From NCBI GenBank assembly GCA_964022665.1, contig CAXIDF010000014.1, forward strand, positions 27,061 through 91,060: 64,000 bases of DNA, read 5' to 3'. Position 1 is the stretch's first letter. Every line of letters starts with the position of its first letter. The DNA comes from Haliea sp964022665 (GTDB lineage: Bacteria > Pseudomonadota > Gammaproteobacteria > Pseudomonadales > Halieaceae). Positions 60,783 through 64,000 of the stretch are shown here, piece by piece. Made by a program: the position numbers and the translations under genes. The notes under the pieces were generated by a model. The model was given only the letters and a program-made list of their open reading frames with translations. It was not told the origin of the DNA and ran no database searches.

Positions 60783-61337
60783 ATGAAATTCAACGCTATC
60801 GCAGGATTTTCCGCACTCGCTTTGGCATCCGGCCAGGCGCTGGCCAATGCCGTCGTCGTGAACCAGGGCCTGTCTGAGCAGGAGGTGTTGGCGGCACAAC
60901 AGGGCTGGTGCAACGCGCTTGTTCAAATCAGCGAAACGCATGAGGACAACGGCCAGGCTGCGGCCAAGGACCTCGCCAAACAGGTGATTGATGCCGCCTA
61001 CGGCTATCAGATGGGCGCCGTGTTGTTCAAACCCACGCTGACCGTGAAACCGCAAACCTTCCGCCCCACCAGTGAAGGAGCGCTGTCTTACTTTGTGGGC
61101 GGGGACCCGAACTTCCCCAGCGACTCAGGCTTTGCACTCAAAGGGTGGACAAAGTGTGACGTTGACAACAATGCCGTGTTCATCGCGGGCGACAGCGCCT
61201 CGACCATCGGCAAGGTGCACTTCACCGGACCGGACGGCACCGTGACATCCGTGGATAAAACCTGGGGCTTCGTGAAAGATGACGTCGGTGACGTGCGTAT
61301 CGTGCTGCACCACTCGTCGCTTGAATACCAACCCTGA
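60783..61337 (+). CDS. conserved exported protein of unknown function
   Basis: A 184-residue protein with a signal peptide (AGFSALALASGQALA). The central pattern WCNALVQISETHEDNG, AAYGYQMGAVLFKPTLT, FRPTSEGALSYFVGGDPNFPSDSGFALKGW and the ending RIVLHHSSLEY recurs in proteins of marine gammaproteobacteria and other proteobacteria that are sometimes mislabelled phosphoribosyl-AMP cyclohydrolase. The last part resembles a SnoaL/calcium-calmodulin-kinase-association-type NTF2 fold. No catalytic assignment is possible. It lies 37 bases after ompW with its own ribosome site and ends at a strong terminator. Confidence 0.75.
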   Translation: MKFNAIAGFSALALASGQALANAVVVNQGLSEQEVLAAQQGWCNALVQISETHEDNGQAAAKDLAKQVIDAAYGYQMGAVLFKPTLTVKPQTFRPTSEGALSYFVGGDPNFPSDSGFALKGWTKCDVDNNAVFIAGDSASTIGKVHFTGPDGTVTSVDKTWGFVKDDVGDVRIVLHHSSLEYQP

Positions 61338-61338
61338 C

Positions 61339-61365
61339 GTTCAGGGGCACAAGCCACCCCTGAAC
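61339..61365. repeat. hairpin after the exported-protein gene
   Basis: GTTCAGGGG/CCCCTGAAC (61339-61347 and 61357-61365) is a perfect nine-base stem directly after the stop. It lacks a T-run and is followed 20 bases on by the true terminator; it may protect the 3' end of the mRNA. Confidence 0.7.
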
Positions 61366-61386
61366 TGAATCACCCTCTGTTACGCC

Positions 61387-61417
61387 AGTGCCCGGTCCAA
61401 GCCGGGCGCTGTTTTTT
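61387..61417 (+). terminator. intrinsic terminator of the ompW/exported-protein unit
   Basis: AGTGCCCGG/CCGGGCGCT (61387-61395 and 61402-61410; one G-T pair) is followed by GTTTTTTC, a standard rho-independent terminator on the plus strand. Confidence 0.88.
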
Positions 61418-61461
61418 CAACCCGGTCTGCCCCGGGCATTTCACCATCGAGGCAATGACTC

Positions 61462-62157
61462 TCAGCGGTCCGGGCCCTCGCTCGCGGCAAGCCGATATCC
61501 ATTGCCCCGCAAGGTTTGTATGGTCATGGCAGAATCTCCTGCCAGCTTTCGTCTCAACCGGCTGATGTACACATCAACAATGTTGGTTTGCGGATCGCTG
61601 TGCGTCTTCCACACACGGTTCAGAATACGCTCCCTCGACAACACTTTTCCCTGATTCTCCGTCAGGTACAACAGCAACTCAAACTCGATCTTCGTCAACG
61701 GTACCTCGACGCCCTGCAAGCGCGCCACGCGTTCATCCAGGGCCAGCTCCAACGCACCGAAAGCCAGCTTGCTTTGGCTCTCAATCAGCTCCGGCACGCC
61801 CGCACGCCGACGGAGGGCGGCAATGCGAGCCAGAAGCTCATCAAAATCAAACGGTTTGCACAGGTAATCGTCAGCGCCCTCCTGCAAACCCTTCACCCGC
61901 TCGCTCACATCGTCCAGGGCGGTCAGCATCAACACCATCGGCGCGTTGGGCAGCGCCTTGATCGCATTGATGATTGCCAGGCTGTCTTGCGAGCCGAACA
62001 AACGGTCAAGCACGACAATATGCGGGGAGTGCTTGCGGATACAGGGAAGCACCTCATGCAGCTCCGTGAGCGTTGTGCAGTCATGCCCTTCCGCACGCAG
62101 CCCGCGAGACAAAAAATGCAGCAACGGCGCTTCATCATCGGCGAGTAGAATCTTCAT
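61462..62157 (-). CDS. OmpR-family response regulator
   Basis: A 231-residue regulator with an N-terminal receiver (KILLADDEAPLLHFLSRGL, Asp51 in HIVVLDRLFG) and a C-terminal winged helix (VPLTKIEFELLLYLTENQGKVLSRERILNRVW, then VDVYISRLRRKL). It overlaps the sensor kinase stop (ATGA) and is cotranslated with it. The pair resembles QseBC/TctDE-type systems, but the signal is unknown. Confidence 0.92.
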   Translation of the reverse strand: MKILLADDEAPLLHFLSRGLRAEGHDCTTLTELHEVLPCIRKHSPHIVVLDRLFGSQDSLAIINAIKALPNAPMVLMLTALDDVSERVKGLQEGADDYLCKPFDFDELLARIAALRRRAGVPELIESQSKLAFGALELALDERVARLQGVEVPLTKIEFELLLYLTENQGKVLSRERILNRVWKTHSDPQTNIVDVYISRLRRKLAGDSAMTIQTLRGNGYRLAASEGPDR

Positions 62158-63713
62158 GCCAGTCGCTCAGCCGGCAGGGTGAACGAAAAACACGAGCCTT
62201 GCCCCTGCACTGACTCCACCACGATCTGCCCCCCGTGCGCCTCCACAATGGCCTTGGCGATCGATAGGCCAAGGCCCAGGCCCTGATTGTGCTTGCTGAA
62301 ACGCACAAAGCGTTCAAATATGTTCTCGACCTCCGCCGCCGAAATACCGCCCCCCGAATCACTGACCGACACCGTCACCAGCCCGGCCGCATACCGGGCG
62401 CCCACCTCGACGGACTTGCCCGCCTCCGAATACTTGGTCGCGTTATCCAGCAGAATAGAGACGACCTGCTGAATACGTGGCTTGTCGATCAGAACGGAAA
62501 CGGTGTCGACCGGCGCATGAACGGCCAACGTATAGGCACGATCAGGGTTCAGCTTTTGCCACTTGGCGATTTCCGTTTCCAGAAGCGGAGCGACATCAAC
62601 CGTTGTGAACTCCAGGTGCAGCTGACTCATCTCCGCCCGTGTCAACAACAGCAGGTCATCCACCAGGCGGCTCAGCTTGACGGATTGCTCGAGAATTGCG
62701 CGCAGTGTTTCCTTGAAGTCGCTGTCAGAGGCCGACTGCAGCCGCAAGGTAACCTGTGCTTCGCCGCGTATGATGGTCAAAGGAGTGCGCAGCTCGTGTG
62801 ACACATCGGCGATGAACTGCCGCCGACGCGAATCAATCTTGGTTAATTGCAGGTTCGCTTCGGTGAGCTCACTCGTCCTCTGCTTCACGTCGAACTCGAG
62901 CTTTGCCCTCGACTTCGCTTCGTTGTCCTCGTGCTCCTGCAAACGAATCGCCAGCTGATTGATTGACGATGCCAGCGCCTGAAACTCGTCATCCAGCGGC
63001 ACCGCTATCGGATTGTCGTAATGTCCTGAGGCAATTGCGTTGGTCGCGCCCTGAATCAATACCAACGGTTGATAGAGCTGATGGAACAACCAGTAGCAAC
63101 CGTAAATGATCAAGGGCAGTGACAGGCCGCCAAGGCCGATGGTGAACCAGACGATAACAATATTCAGCGTATCAATTCTGGCATTGATAGCGGCCACCAC
63201 GCGGCTCTGGCGCGAGACAGCGGAGTTGATCGACTCCCTGAACTGATCATCGATCGTCACCTCAAGCAGGTTACGCAACTTTTCCTGCTGGTTTAGGGGC
63301 AGGCTATTGTTGCTGACGACCACCGCTTCGAATTCACCGATAATCTGGTCAATCAACTGCACAAGCTCGTCGGTATCTTCAACACTACCCTGGGTGATAT
63401 CGATGCCCAGTGCCTCGCGCTGTTCAAGCTCCAACTGCCTGATCCGGTTCAGAGATTCATCTATCGACATTTGTTTCTTGCGTACGAACGCCTGATTGGC
63501 GTTGCGACCGAAAATCACTTCATCGGTGAGCTGCTTGAACAGCCGGTAAGATGTGCTAGACAGCTTTTCATGCTCAACGAGTAGCGATTGCGCAATCGTG
63601 CTTTGCCGCAGGTTCTCGCGGGTAAGATGCGCCGAAATGGCGGTGCTGATAAGTGCGACCAGCAGAATGAATGCGGTGGTGAAGCCAAAGTAGAAGAGCT
63701 TGCGTTTATACAT
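62154..63713 (-). CDS. sensor histidine kinase
   Basis: A 519-residue kinase. Two transmembrane helices (about 9-29 and 185-210) flank a 155-residue periplasmic domain with long helices. HAMP and a coiled linker (LAIRLQEHEDNEAKSRAKLEFDVKQRTSEL) follow. The phosphoacceptor is His306 (IADVSHELRTPLTII), with N-box SILLDNATKYSE and glycine boxes SDSGGGIS and GLGLGLSIAKAIVE. The start at 63713 (MYKRKLFYFGF) is chosen because the upstream frame lacks a membrane or coding pattern. Its partner regulator overlaps it by four bases. Confidence 0.9.
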   Translation of the reverse strand: MYKRKLFYFGFTTAFILLVALISTAISAHLTRENLRQSTIAQSLLVEHEKLSSTSYRLFKQLTDEVIFGRNANQAFVRKKQMSIDESLNRIRQLELEQREALGIDITQGSVEDTDELVQLIDQIIGEFEAVVVSNNSLPLNQQEKLRNLLEVTIDDQFRESINSAVSRQSRVVAAINARIDTLNIVIVWFTIGLGGLSLPLIIYGCYWLFHQLYQPLVLIQGATNAIASGHYDNPIAVPLDDEFQALASSINQLAIRLQEHEDNEAKSRAKLEFDVKQRTSELTEANLQLTKIDSRRRQFIADVSHELRTPLTIIRGEAQVTLRLQSASDSDFKETLRAILEQSVKLSRLVDDLLLLTRAEMSQLHLEFTTVDVAPLLETEIAKWQKLNPDRAYTLAVHAPVDTVSVLIDKPRIQQVVSILLDNATKYSEAGKSVEVGARYAAGLVTVSVSDSGGGISAAEVENIFERFVRFSKHNQGLGLGLSIAKAIVEAHGGQIVVESVQGQGSCFSFTLPAERLA

Positions 63714-63898
63714 GAGTTTGCCGCGAGTAAAGTGGGCCGCCCGGGGCGCGCCGGTCAGAGTCCCGAAGCGGCATTCTAACTGAATCCAGCCCTGTGCGAG
63801 CATCCACACCCGGCGTGTCTTCGGCATGCGGGTTGATCGTGCTATTGCGGCGCCCGGCTGGCAAGCACGTATCGAAGCTGGGGCGACTCGCAAGACAT

Positions 63899-63935
63899 AA
63901 AAAAAGGCCAGCGACTTGACGTCTGCTGACCTTTT
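63899..63935 (-). terminator. intrinsic terminator of tRNA-Arg
   Basis: Read on the minus strand, AAAAAGGTCAGC and GCTGGCCTTTTTTT form a seven-base-pair stem (one G-T pair) with flanking A and T runs, seven bases after the tRNA 3' end. The flanking A-run makes it bidirectional. Confidence 0.85.
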
Positions 63936-63941
63936 TCAATT

Positions 63942-64000
63942 TGGCGCGCCTGGCACGATTCGAACGTGCGACCGCCTGGTTCGTAGCCAGGTACTCTATC
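63942..64000 (-). tRNA. tRNA-Arg(ACG), 5' part outside window
   Basis: The minus strand begins, at the window edge, inside the D-loop and shows an anticodon arm CCTGG-CTACGAA-CCAGG with anticodon ACG, a T-arm GCACG-TTCGAAT-CGTGC, acceptor strand CAGGCGC, discriminator G and an encoded CCA ending at 63942. The acceptor 5' strand and part of the D-arm lie beyond the window. Confidence 0.93.

Noticed and set aside
63942..64000. tRNA-Arg as the attachment site of the mobile region
   Set aside because: It is more than 43 kb from the integrase, with core-looking chromosome between, and no matching repeat was seen near 20.5 kb.

Overview
The window looks like a G+C-rich marine gammaproteobacterium, probably a Halieaceae/Cellvibrionales-type organism. 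This is inferred from gene content (TonB-dependent receptor, steroid-type Rieske/flavin dehydrogenase pair, wax-ester synthase, OmpW, PepSY pair beside a PhoPQ-like system), not from a marker gene. It splits into a mobile-DNA part (about 1-20,560) and a chromosome-like part (about 20,790-64,000).

Region 1, 1-9,280: the maintenance end of an integrative and conjugative element (ICE) of the PFGI-1/SPI-7 type. A HigBA-like toxin-antitoxin pair is cut by the left edge. The rest reads right to left: AlpA-type excisionase, ParB, DUF2857 protein, STY4528-family replication protein, PFL_4669-family protein, StbB-like protein, ParM/StbA actin-like ATPase, DUF3577 (STY4534) protein, RadC, DUF6573 protein and an accessory CsrA. 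The parA and dnaB genes expected upstream of parB are absent. A promoter, a 21-bp palindrome and a hairpin lie together before the PFL_4669 gene.

Region 2, 9,375-20,560: a patchwork of mobile remnants around one intact cargo operon. The debris comprises an ISL3 transposase fragment, a YedK/HMCES fragment, a truncated IS3 OrfA, a diverged partial copy of the RND adaptor gene, a broken istB and a complete IS21-family element. The cargo is a divergent MarR regulator and an operon of RND adaptor, RND pump and two hotdog thioesterases. A P4-type tyrosine integrase is the last mobile gene before chromosomal-looking DNA.

Region 3, 20,795-36,610: envelope lipoproteins (OmpA-like, DUF4398), a secreted alpha/beta-hydrolase fused to a cyclophilin domain, a YihY-type membrane protein, then a catabolic-looking cluster. 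The cluster holds a VOC protein, TonB receptor, two SnoaL/NTF2-like proteins, thioesterase, PQQ dehydrogenase with an internal cytochrome c, DUF2855 protein, SDR, KshA-like Rieske oxygenase and KstD-like flavoprotein. Together they suggest uptake and oxidation of a steroid- or terpenoid-like substrate.

Region 4, 36,723-64,000: signalling and lipid genes. These are a roughly 2,085-residue hybrid histidine kinase with an HD-GYP response regulator, then an operon of wax-ester synthase/DGAT, NAD-dependent epimerase and lipase-like hydrolase. They are followed by AzlCD, a BASS-family transporter, an RNA methyltransferase, a PhoPQ-like pair with two PepSY proteins, a DUF533 protein, a CbiM-like membrane protein, a 27-residue basic protein and an Rnk-like protein. 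The end holds an aminotransferase-amidase operon, an SDR, OmpW, an exported conserved protein, a second OmpR-type two-component system and a partial tRNA-Arg(ACG) with its terminator.
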